DNA from: Bacteroidota bacterium
GTDB taxonomy: Bacteria > Bacteroidota > Bacteroidia > Flavobacteriales > Flavobacteriaceae
Reading direction: 5' to 3'
DNA length: 6,075 bases
NCBI GenBank assembly: GCA_947468985.1
Contig: CANINJ010000125.1
Coordinates: 1 to 6,075, forward strand
Shown: positions 1 through 6,075 of the stretch, one piece after another
How positions within the stretch are numbered: position 1 is the stretch's first letter
How the letters are laid out: each line of letters starts with the position of its first letter
Program-made: the position numbers and the translations under genes
Notes under the pieces: model-generated
What the model was told of the DNA's origin: nothing
Databases searched by the model: none
Seen by the model: the letters and a program-made list of their open reading frames with translations, nothing else

Positions 1-101
1 GGATAAATTTAGAAAAACATATTAATAAGCTTGCAGGAATTTTATACATTTCGGCAGGCTTATTCCTTTTTTTAAACTATCTGAACAACTTCAATTTCTA
101 A
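1..101 (+). CDS. C-terminal end of a truncated membrane protein
   Basis: Only the last 32 codons of this gene are in the window; the frame is read from base 3 and stops at TAA 99-101, and the other two plus-strand frames hit stops within the first 25 bases. The visible tail has a short basic stretch (EKHINK) followed by one hydrophobic helix (LAGILYISAGLFLFLNYL) and a short polar end, as expected of the last transmembrane segment of a multi-pass inner-membrane protein. A tail of this type is seen in LysE-like and GDT1-like transporters, but 32 residues are too few to assign a family. The stop lies six bases before the M1 peptidase start, which suggests the two are in one transcript. Confidence 0.6.
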   Translation, partial: INLEKHINKLAGILYISAGLFLFLNYLNNFNF

Positions 102-107
102 ATACCT

Positions 108-1982
108 ATGAAAAAATTCTTTATATTTTATATACTTCTTTTAAGTTTTGGGAAGGTAATTTCTCAAAATTCAACTTATTGGCAGCAAAAAGCAAACTAC
201 AAAATGGATGTTTCCATAGATGTAAAAACCTATTTATATAAAGGAAAACAGGAATTGGTTTATACCAATAATTCATCTGATACGCTGAAAAAAGTTTTTT
301 ATCATTTGTATAATAATGCTTTTCAACCCGGAAGTGAGATGGATATGCGTTTGCAAAACATCAAAGATCCTGATGGAAGAATGGTTAATAAAATCAAAAT
401 TGGGGATAAAGAAGTTAAAGAAAGTAGAATTAAAAACTTGAAACCGAATGAAATTGGCTTTTTGCACATTTCAAATTTCAAACAAGATGGAGTTCCCGCT
501 GTGGCAAAAGAAGTGGAAACTACTCTCGAAGTTACCTTGGCGAAAGCCATTTTACCTGGAGGAAAAACAACTTTCACTTTAGATTTTGAAGGGCAAGTTC
601 CTGTTCAAATTCGTCGTTCGGGACGAAATAATAAAGAAGGTGTAGAACTTTCGATGGCACAATGGTATCCGAAAATTGCCGAATTTGATTTTGAAGGTTG
701 GCATGCAGATCCTTATATTGCAAGGGAATTTCACGGTGTTTGGGGAAATTTCGATGTAAATATTACAATTGACAAAGAGTATATTTTAGGCGGTTCTGGT
801 TATTTGCAAAACAAAAACGAAATTGGTCACGGCTATCAAGATACTGGAATAAATGTAGTTTATCCAAAGAAAACAAAAACATTGACTTGGCATTTTATTG
901 CGCCAAATGTACACGATTTTACTTGGGCAGCCGACAAAAATTACATTCACGATATGTTGCAAATTCCTAATGGCGCAACGCTTCATTTCTTGTATAAAAA
1001 CAATCCAAAAATTATTGAAAATTGGAAAAATGCACAGTCCAAAACAGTTCAATTGATGCAGTTTTACAATAAAATTGTTGGGAAATATCCTTATGAACAA
1101 TTTTCAGTTATTCAAGGTGGCGATGGCGGAATGGAATATGCAATGTGTACCTTAATTCTTGGCGAAGGCAATTATGATGGACTTCTTGGAGTTATTGCAC
1201 ACGAAATGGGACATTCTTGGTTCCAACACATTTTAGCTTCAAATGAAAGTAAACACGGTTGGATGGACGAAGGATTCACCTCGTTTATAGAAGATTTAGG
1301 AATGAATGAATTGGCAGAAAAAAAGGCAGAAAATCCATTTGAAGGAAGCTACAAAAGCTATATAAATATGGGAAATTCGGGCAAAGAACAACCGCAAGGA
1401 ACTCACGCCGATCGCTTTGATGAAAATCGGGTTTATAGTATTTCATCTTATAGCAAAGGGGAACTTTTCTTGGCGCAATTGGACTATTTAATTGGGAAGG
1501 AAAACTTGATGAAAACGCTTCAGCGTTATTATTCAGAATTCAAGTTCAAACATCCAACGCCAAATGATATAAAACGAACTGCAGAACGTGTTTCAGGAGC
1601 CGAATTGGATTGGTATTTAACCGATTGGACACAAACTACCAACACGATTGATTACGGTATTAAACAAGTTTCGGAAATTTCAGATAAAACATCCATTTCA
1701 TTAGAAAGAATTGGCAGAATGCCTATGCCAATTGACTTAGAGGTAGAATATGTGAACGGAACTAAAGAAACTTTTTACATTCCGTTGCGCATGATGAGTT
1801 TCGTGAAAGACAATCCTAATCCTGCAATTAAAAGAACGGTTTTGAACGATTGGGCTTGGGGAAATCCAAATTATGAATTTACGATTTCGGCTACAAAAAA
1901 CACAATTAAGAAAATTACAATTGACCCAAACGGCTTAATGGCCGACGTGAAAAGGGACAACAATGTGTATGAATTGAAATAA
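108..1982 (+). CDS. Secreted M1-family zinc metallopeptidase
   Basis: This 624-residue protein belongs to the gluzincin M1 aminopeptidase family, which removes N-terminal residues from peptides. An N-terminal signal peptide (basic MKK, hydrophobic core, likely cleavage after VIS near residue 19) sends it to the periplasm or beyond. Residues about 25-280 form the beta-rich N-terminal domain. The catalytic domain follows, with zinc motif HEMGH at 365-369, third zinc ligand E388 exactly 18 residues later in WMDEGF, and exopeptidase motif GGMEY at 340-344 in place of the classic GAMEN. Y448 in SSYSKGELF fits the transition-state tyrosine. A beta-rich tail (about 525-624) ends the protein, and I see no type IX secretion sorting domain. 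The length is usual for the Bacteroidota subfamily. It starts six bases after the upstream gene with no SD motif. Substrate is unknown; nutrient peptide use is the simplest guess. Confidence 0.93.
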   Translation: MKKFFIFYILLLSFGKVISQNSTYWQQKANYKMDVSIDVKTYLYKGKQELVYTNNSSDTLKKVFYHLYNNAFQPGSEMDMRLQNIKDPDGRMVNKIKIGDKEVKESRIKNLKPNEIGFLHISNFKQDGVPAVAKEVETTLEVTLAKAILPGGKTTFTLDFEGQVPVQIRRSGRNNKEGVELSMAQWYPKIAEFDFEGWHADPYIAREFHGVWGNFDVNITIDKEYILGGSGYLQNKNEIGHGYQDTGINVVYPKKTKTLTWHFIAPNVHDFTWAADKNYIHDMLQIPNGATLHFLYKNNPKIIENWKNAQSKTVQLMQFYNKIVGKYPYEQFSVIQGGDGGMEYAMCTLILGEGNYDGLLGVIAHEMGHSWFQHILASNESKHGWMDEGFTSFIEDLGMNELAEKKAENPFEGSYKSYINMGNSGKEQPQGTHADRFDENRVYSISSYSKGELFLAQLDYLIGKENLMKTLQRYYSEFKFKHPTPNDIKRTAERVSGAELDWYLTDWTQTTNTIDYGIKQVSEISDKTSISLERIGRMPMPIDLEVEYVNGTKETFYIPLRMMSFVKDNPNPAIKRTVLNDWAWGNPNYEFTISATKNTIKKITIDPNGLMADVKRDNNVYELK

Positions 1983-2028
1983 AATTAAGGAGACAAATCG
2001 CTTTTCTAAATTATTACTTGTTCCGTTG

Positions 2029-2036
2029 TACCTTTG
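2029..2036 (+). promoter_or_regulatory. Candidate Bacteroidota -7 promoter element for rnpA
   Basis: The sequence TACCTTTG matches the Bacteroidota sigma-A -7 consensus TAnnTTTG at every fixed position and is followed by C, as is common. It lies in the gap between the M1 gene and rnpA. Initiation about 5-7 bases downstream (near 2041-2043) would give a very short leader. The -33 TTG element is not well placed: the nearest TTG (2018-2020) is only eight bases away, against the usual 17-23. The call therefore rests on the -7 box and its position alone. Confidence 0.55.
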
Positions 2037-2059
2037 CATTTTAGAACTTGATGACAAAA

Positions 2060-2443
2060 ATGAATTTTACTTATCCAAAAGCAGAAAAGCTAAAAAGCAA
2101 AACGGCGATTGATTTACTTTTTTCGAAAGGAAAATCGGTGTCGAAATATCCGTTGCGATTAGTTTATATTGCTGGAGATTTTGGGGAGAATACGCCAATT
2201 AAAATGGGGGTTTCTGTTTCAAAAAAACATTTTAAAAGTGCAGTTGATAGAAATTATTTCAAGCGTGTTCTTCGAGAAACCTATCGCTTGAACAAACATT
2301 TATTGTTGGATAATATGACACAACCTTATGCGATTATGTTTTTATATCAAACAAAAGACCTTTTGTCGTATGACGAAATCAATAAAAAAACAATCCAATT
2401 ATTCGAGAAATTTTTGTTGGCAATAAAAAGCGAAGTCGTTTAG
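2060..2443 (+). CDS. rnpA: Ribonuclease P protein component
   Basis: RnpA is the small basic protein that binds the catalytic RNase P RNA and helps it cut 5' leaders from pre-tRNAs in the cytoplasm. The signature RNR motif is intact at residues 64-73 (RNYFKRVLRE), preceded by the conserved strand KMGVSVSKK (48-56) and the N-terminal EKLKS...LLFSKGKS region. It has 127 residues from this start, a normal length. Three in-frame starts are possible: TTG 2048, ATG 2051 and ATG 2060. I prefer 2060 because the protein then begins MNFTYP, aligning with the short N-terminus before the aromatic-Pro pair in other RnpA proteins (E. coli MVKLAFP), because AAAA directly precedes it, and because it leaves room for a leader after the putative promoter. 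It sits between two peptidase genes rather than beside rpmH. Confidence 0.93.
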   Translation: MNFTYPKAEKLKSKTAIDLLFSKGKSVSKYPLRLVYIAGDFGENTPIKMGVSVSKKHFKSAVDRNYFKRVLRETYRLNKHLLLDNMTQPYAIMFLYQTKDLLSYDEINKKTIQLFEKFLLAIKSEVV

Positions 2444-2501
2444 AAATTCCGCAAACTAATTAATTATGAATAATTTATAGCATCAATATAAAGTTTATTC
2501 G

Positions 2502-2513
2502 TATTTTCGTTTG
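2502..2513 (+). promoter_or_regulatory. Weak candidate -7 promoter element for the S41 peptidase gene
   Basis: Two overlapping one-mismatch versions of TAnnTTTG occur here: TATTTTCG at 2502-2509 and TTCGTTTG at 2506-2513. They lie 22-34 bases before the S41 peptidase start, which would give a leader of roughly 15-25 bases. No TTG lies at the expected -33 distance, and in AT-rich intergenic DNA such near matches are common. The gene could equally be read from the rnpA promoter, since no convincing terminator separates them. Confidence 0.25.
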
Positions 2514-2535
2514 CAATAAATATTAAAAATATAAA

Positions 2536-4173
2536 ATGTACTCTTTTCTTAAAAAACGATATATAATTCCCGTAATAGCAAGTGGTTTACTCTTTATTGG
2601 CGCAAGCTTCAAGGAAGATTTTTTTGAAGTTGCAAAACAAATAGAAATCTTCACAACATTGTTCAAAGCGGTAAATATGAATTATGTTGACGACACCAAT
2701 CCTGGCGAATTAATGGACAAAGCCATCAAAAGCATGTTGACCGATTTAGATCCTTATACCAATTATTTTAACGAGCAAGATGTTGTGAAATTCAAAATCA
2801 ACAACACCGGAGAATACACGGGAATAGGGGCTGTAATTACGAGAAAAGAAGAAAAATTAATTGTAAAAGAAGTCTATAAAAATTATCCGGCAGACAAAGC
2901 TGGGTTAAAAGGGGGTGATGAAATTGTTCAAATTGGAGATATTATTCTTGCTGATTTTAAGGAAGATGCGGGTCAATTATTGAAAGGCGGAAAAAACGCT
3001 AAAGTGGACGTTAAATTTAATCGTCAAGGGAAAAAACTTTCAGCACTATTGATTTTGGAAGAAGTTGAATTGAAAGCGGTTCCGTTTTTTGGAAAAATTG
3101 ACGATAAAACAGGTTACATTGTACTTAATCAATTTACAAGTAAAGCATCTGCTCAAATAAAAGAAGCGTTGGAACAATTGAAAAGAGAAGGTGCCGAAAA
3201 AATTATTTTAGATTTACGAGGAAATCCAGGAGGGCTATTAAACGAAGCAGTTAATATTTGTAATTTATTTGTTCCAAAAAATGAGATTATCGTTACAACA
3301 AAATCAAAAATTGAAAAACATAATAATACTTTTAAAACTACTCGAGACCCAATAGATACAGAAATTCCATTGGTGGTAATTGTAGATGGAAAAAGTGCTT
3401 CGGCTTCGGAAATAGTTTCTGGCGCTTTGCAAGATTTAGATCGTGCCGTAATTATTGGAAGTAGAAGTTTTGGAAAAGGATTGGTGCAACGTCCAATTGA
3501 CTTGTGTTATGGAACGCAAATTAAAATCACAATTTCTCGATATTATACACCTTCTGGCCGATGCATTCAAGCGTTAGATTATTCTCATAAAGATAAAGAT
3601 GGTAAGGCAATTCGCACTGCGACAACCGATTATAATGCGTTTAAAACTCGAAAAGGGCGAACTGTTTATGATGGAGGCGGAATTTTACCCGATGTAGTTA
3701 TGGATGAAACCAAACTCAGTAATATTTCGGATGCATTGGTTAAAAACGATGGAATTTTCAATTTTGTAACCGATTATTATTACAAAAATCCAAATTTAGG
3801 AAATACAATCCCTACAATTACCGATGCGGATTTCATAGCATTTAAAGCTTTTTTAAAGAAAGAAAATTTCTCATTTGATACAGAAACGGAATTGGCACTA
3901 AAAAAAACATTGACAATTGCTAAAAAAGAAAAATTAGATACTTCAATAGCTGTTGAATACCAACAATTGCTAACTGCATTGCAAAAAAGTGAAGAAAATT
4001 TATTAAATCAAAATCAAAAAGAAATAAAAAATCTAATATTGGATGAAATTATAAAAAGATACCAATACAAAGAAGGTTTGTATTTATATTATACAAAAAA
4101 TAATTCTGAGATAAAAAAAGCTGTTGGAATTTTGAACAATCAATTGGAATACAATAACATATTAAAAAATTAA
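2536..4173 (+). CDS. C-terminal-processing serine peptidase (S41 family, PDZ domain)
   Basis: This 545-residue protein is a carboxyl-terminal processing protease of family S41A (CtpA/Prc type), which trims or degrades periplasmic and envelope proteins from their C-terminus. An N-terminal hydrophobic segment (about residues 9-24, after KKR) acts as a membrane anchor or signal peptide. A PDZ domain covers about 85-170, with the ligand loop TGIGAVI at 95-101. The peptidase core (about 180-385) has DLRGNPGG at 226-233, SASASE at 287-292, FGKGLVQ at 312-318 and YYTPSGRCIQ at 336-345. By spacing to E. coli Prc (S430/K455/Q459), the active residues are S289, K314 and Q318, all present. A charged, helical tail of about 150 residues follows, as in other Bacteroidota members. 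The start is preceded by A-rich sequence. It ends two bases before the OmpA-like gene, so the two are probably translationally coupled. Substrates are unknown. Confidence 0.94.
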   Translation: MYSFLKKRYIIPVIASGLLFIGASFKEDFFEVAKQIEIFTTLFKAVNMNYVDDTNPGELMDKAIKSMLTDLDPYTNYFNEQDVVKFKINNTGEYTGIGAVITRKEEKLIVKEVYKNYPADKAGLKGGDEIVQIGDIILADFKEDAGQLLKGGKNAKVDVKFNRQGKKLSALLILEEVELKAVPFFGKIDDKTGYIVLNQFTSKASAQIKEALEQLKREGAEKIILDLRGNPGGLLNEAVNICNLFVPKNEIIVTTKSKIEKHNNTFKTTRDPIDTEIPLVVIVDGKSASASEIVSGALQDLDRAVIIGSRSFGKGLVQRPIDLCYGTQIKITISRYYTPSGRCIQALDYSHKDKDGKAIRTATTDYNAFKTRKGRTVYDGGGILPDVVMDETKLSNISDALVKNDGIFNFVTDYYYKNPNLGNTIPTITDADFIAFKAFLKKENFSFDTETELALKKTLTIAKKEKLDTSIAVEYQQLLTALQKSEENLLNQNQKEIKNLILDEIIKRYQYKEGLYLYYTKNNSEIKKAVGILNNQLEYNNILKN

Positions 4174-4175
4174 TT

Positions 4176-4988
4176 ATGCGCTTTTTGAAATTTTTACCGA
4201 TTTTGTTTTGTGGGTTTTTATACGCTCAGGAAGAAGTGGTGCAATCGGTATATTTTGAATTCGACAAATTCAACTTGGACGAAAATCAAGGCAAAGCAGT
4301 TATTGATTATATTCAAAAAACAGATTCAACCCGAATTGCATCCGTACAAATATTTGGTTATACAGACGATATAGGAAAGGACGCATATAATTTTAAATTA
4401 TCATCTAACAGAGCAAATACTATTAAGGAAATGCTTTTGAGTAATGGAATCAAAAATAAAATTATTGTTACAATTGAAGGTAAAGGTCGAATTTTGATTG
4501 ATGATGATATGGTTGAAAATTTGCCTGAAAAACGTTCTAAAAACCGAAGAGTTGACGTTGTTTTAAATCTTAAACCACTTCCAAAAATTGAAATTCCAGG
4601 GTTTTACAATTCTATTCAAAAGAAGCAAATTGTTGGGGATCATATTTATCTTGAAAACCTTTTATTTGAAAGAGGAATTAGTAAATTGGAGTTTAAAGCC
4701 AAAACACAATTGGACAAAATTGCTCGCGATTTAATGAAATACAAAAACTTAAATTTCGAAATTCAAGGACATGTTTGTTGTACGCCACCGTATCAAAAAG
4801 AGGCAATTGATAAAGAAACTAGAAAAAGAGAACTTTCAACCAATAGAGCAGAATCGGTTTATAAATACCTGCTTTTTAAGCGAATTTCTAAAGACAGAAT
4901 GACTTTTAAAGGCTACGGAAATACGGTGCCACTTGGAAAAGGAAACGAGTACGACAGAAGAGTTGAACTGTTAATAACAAAAATCTAA
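4176..4988 (+). CDS. Secreted protein with two tandem OmpA-like domains
   Basis: This 270-residue protein has a signal peptide ending near FLYA (cleavage likely after A17; no lipobox) and then two OmpA-like domains with no beta-barrel or repeat region. Domain 1 (about 24-133) carries FEFDKFNLDE, GYTDDIG with D64, LSSNRA with R79 and NRRVDVV at 123-129. D64 and R79 are 15 residues apart, like D271/R286 that bind diaminopimelate in Acinetobacter OmpA, so it probably binds peptidoglycan. Domain 2 (about 157-270) carries LLFERG, GHVCC at 198-202, LSTNRA with R224 and DRRVELL at 260-266; it has Cys-Cys where the Asp motif should be and a longer loop before the Arg. It is therefore likely a periplasmic soluble or wall-bound protein rather than a porin. 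It begins two bases after the S41 peptidase stop. The partner and exact role are unknown. Confidence 0.88.
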   Translation: MRFLKFLPILFCGFLYAQEEVVQSVYFEFDKFNLDENQGKAVIDYIQKTDSTRIASVQIFGYTDDIGKDAYNFKLSSNRANTIKEMLLSNGIKNKIIVTIEGKGRILIDDDMVENLPEKRSKNRRVDVVLNLKPLPKIEIPGFYNSIQKKQIVGDHIYLENLLFERGISKLEFKAKTQLDKIARDLMKYKNLNFEIQGHVCCTPPYQKEAIDKETRKRELSTNRAESVYKYLLFKRISKDRMTFKGYGNTVPLGKGNEYDRRVELLITKI

Positions 4989-4997
4989 ACCGTTATT
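4973..4997. terminator. Weak inverted repeat at the convergent gene ends
   Basis: AATAAC at 4973-4978 pairs with GTTATT at 4992-4997 across a 13-base loop, spanning both stop codons of the convergent genes. On the plus strand it is followed by TTC and more T-rich sequence. The stem is only six pairs, mostly A-T, so it is at best a weak terminator; it is listed because no better candidate exists at this junction. Confidence 0.2.
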
Positions 4998-5434
4998 TTC
5001 ATTTCTATGTGTGGAATATCATCTTCTAAATACATTTCTGAAGTTTGAATAAATCCATGCGATTCATAAAATTTCTTCAGGTACAATTGTGCTGAAATAG
5101 TAATATTTTTCTCGTTGAAATGATTTTTAATTTCAGTAATTCCTTGTTTTATTAAGTCGTGTCCAAATTTTTTGTCTCTGTAATTTGCAGCTACGACAAC
5201 TCTCCCAATAGAAGAACAATCAAAATAATCACCTGCTTTAAACAGTCTTGAATAGGCGATTATTATTCCTTCAAATTGCCCAAAAAGGTGCAGTGCTTTC
5301 TGATCTTTATTGTCTAAATCTTGATAAACGCAATTTTGTTCCACTACAAAAATCTCGGAACGCAATCTCAATATTTGATATAATTCGACAACTGAAAGCG
5401 CTTCAAATTTTTTCGTTACCCATTTAATTGGCAT
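4985..5434 (-). CDS. elaA: ElaA-type GNAT N-acetyltransferase
   Basis: This 149-residue cytoplasmic protein is a GNAT-fold enzyme that would move an acetyl group from acetyl-CoA to an amine; the substrate of the ElaA family is not settled. Family hallmarks are LRSEIFVVEQNCVYQDLD (24-41), HLFGQ and AYSR (49-63), IGRVVV (76-81), the acetyl-CoA loop NYRDKKFGHDLI (84-95), AQLYLKKFYESHGF (115-128) and EDDIPHIEM (137-145). The loop follows the RxxxxG pattern, with Lys in place of the first Gly of the textbook R/QxxGxG/A. Length matches the family. It starts six bases after the DUF4837 stop, so it is probably the second gene of a minus-strand operon, and its stop overlaps the end of the OmpA-like gene by four bases. 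Confidence 0.9.
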   Translation of the reverse strand: MPIKWVTKKFEALSVVELYQILRLRSEIFVVEQNCVYQDLDNKDQKALHLFGQFEGIIIAYSRLFKAGDYFDCSSIGRVVVAANYRDKKFGHDLIKQGITEIKNHFNEKNITISAQLYLKKFYESHGFIQTSEMYLEDDIPHIEMKITV

Positions 5435-5440
5435 AATTTT

Positions 5441-6075
5441 TTATTTATTTTTTATGAATTTCACCGATTTTATTATCGCTTCCAATTCAAACATTAAGTC
5501 TCTTTTTTTCTTAGATGGCGCATAACAAAATCCCTCCAAAACCAACATTCTTCGGTTTTTATAGTCTGTAATACAGTAATTTATGAATGGTCCCGACATA
5601 AAATCATTTTTCATTTCCCACGTTCCTTTTGTTTCGTAAGCGGTTCTTCCTTCTAATTTTGTATAGAAAAAATAAGGGGAATAGGCTTGCTCGGTAATCA
5701 TTTTAGAATACCGCTCTGTTCCGTGAATATAAAGAGAACCAATGGAATCTCGCATTCTTATAATGTTATTCATCACATTCGAATTGCGATAATTTTTGAT
5801 GTTTTTTATTGGTACTTGGTAAATTAATAGGCTTGTGCTACCACCCGTTATTTCTTTTTTGAACCAAACAAATTTCTTCCGAGTCAAAACACTATTATAC
5901 CCTTTTGGAATGTTCAATGCAATTTTAAACTTCTTTTTAATACGCTCGGTTTTAAGCAACGCGGTATCATTAATTCTTTGGTTTTCGGCAATTTCTGTTT
6001 GCCTCATAATCCGAATAATCTCAGGCGAATGTTTTTCGATAGTGTCTATTATTTCTATCGTATTTCGCCCTGAAA
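5441..6075 (-). CDS. DUF4837 family protein, N-terminus outside the window
   Basis: The last 210 residues of a DUF4837 protein are visible. Support comes from its C-terminal signature: KGTWEMKNDFMSGPFINY, a Leu-Val-Leu-Glu-Gly strand, then CYAPSKKKRDLMFELEAIIKSVKFI. The frame stays open through the right edge (bases 6008-6073 read SGRNTIEIIDTIEK, then HSPEIIRI), so the ATG at 6005-6007 is internal and the true start is beyond base 6075. Complete family members are roughly 320 residues and usually begin with a lipoprotein signal, which cannot be checked here. The function is unknown; the family is essentially restricted to Bacteroidota and thought to be in the envelope. The stop at 5441-5443 is six bases before the GNAT start, suggesting co-transcription. 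Confidence 0.88.
   Translation of the reverse strand, partial: SGRNTIEIIDTIEKHSPEIIRIMRQTEIAENQRINDTALLKTERIKKKFKIALNIPKGYNSVLTRKKFVWFKKEITGGSTSLLIYQVPIKNIKNYRNSNVMNNIIRMRDSIGSLYIHGTERYSKMITEQAYSPYFFYTKLEGRTAYETKGTWEMKNDFMSGPFINYCITDYKNRRMLVLEGFCYAPSKKKRDLMFELEAIIKSVKFIKNK

Noticed and set aside
273..1100. Minus-strand open frames of 64, 84 and 104 codons inside the M1 gene
   Set aside because: They lie opposite a well-supported gene, have no recognisable domain and show low-complexity, Phe/Ile-rich composition typical of antisense shadows.
1987..1992. AAGGAG, a Shine-Dalgarno-like motif just after the M1 gene
   Set aside because: No start codon at a suitable distance downstream, and genes here do not use SD motifs.
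2462..2475. Perfect inverted repeat AATTAT-GA-ATAATT after rnpA, considered as a terminator
   Set aside because: The stem is entirely A-T with a two-base loop, and there is no following T-tract; such dyads arise by chance in AT-rich gaps.
2466..2480. Tiny reading frame ATG-AAT-AAT-TTA-TAG before the S41 peptidase, considered as a leader peptide
   Set aside because: Four codons, no ribosome site and no attenuator-like structure; likely chance.
6005..6007. ATG as the start of the DUF4837 gene
   Set aside because: The frame is open upstream to the window edge and the product would lack its expected N-terminal part and lipoprotein signal.
1..6075. Defence system, mobile element, CRISPR array or biosynthetic cluster
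   Set aside because: All genes match housekeeping or envelope families, with no transposase, nuclease effector, direct repeats or att-like sites seen on either strand.

Overview
The window is AT-rich bacterial DNA that looks like a chromosomal core region of a Bacteroidota member, most likely a Flavobacteriaceae species. The evidence is the set of protein families (a DUF4837 protein, a Bacteroidota-type M1 peptidase, an S41 peptidase next to rnpA), A-rich sequence instead of Shine-Dalgarno motifs before most starts, and a TAnnTTTG promoter element before rnpA. I see no insertion sequence, tRNA, rRNA, CRISPR array, phage gene or sign of recent transfer.

Layout, plus strand: (1) the last 32 codons of a truncated membrane-protein gene (ends 101). 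(2) Six bases later, a secreted M1-family zinc metallopeptidase (108-1982). (3) A 77-base gap with a promoter-like element, then rnpA, the protein subunit of RNase P (2060-2443). (4) A 92-base AT-rich gap, then a C-terminal-processing (S41, PDZ-containing) peptidase (2536-4173). (5) Two bases later, a secreted protein made of two tandem OmpA-like domains (4176-4988). Layout, minus strand, convergent with the above: a DUF4837 gene that runs off the right edge (5441-6075), followed six bases downstream by an ElaA-type GNAT acetyltransferase (4985-5434). The last plus-strand gene and the acetyltransferase overlap tail to tail by four bases.

The theme is envelope maintenance and housekeeping. The M1 peptidase probably acts on peptides outside the cytoplasm. 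The S41 peptidase and the two-domain OmpA-like protein are almost certainly co-translated and both face the periplasm, so a shared role at the peptidoglycan or outer membrane is plausible but inferred. RnpA is a cytoplasmic tRNA-processing factor that appears to have its own promoter. Every complete gene has an intact reading frame, and catalytic residues are intact in the peptidases.

I do not see a clearly new biological system. The most distinctive point is the tandem OmpA-like protein, whose first domain keeps the Asp/Arg pair used for peptidoglycan binding while the second replaces the Asp region with a Cys-Cys pair. The rest is good but ordinary flavobacterial gene content.
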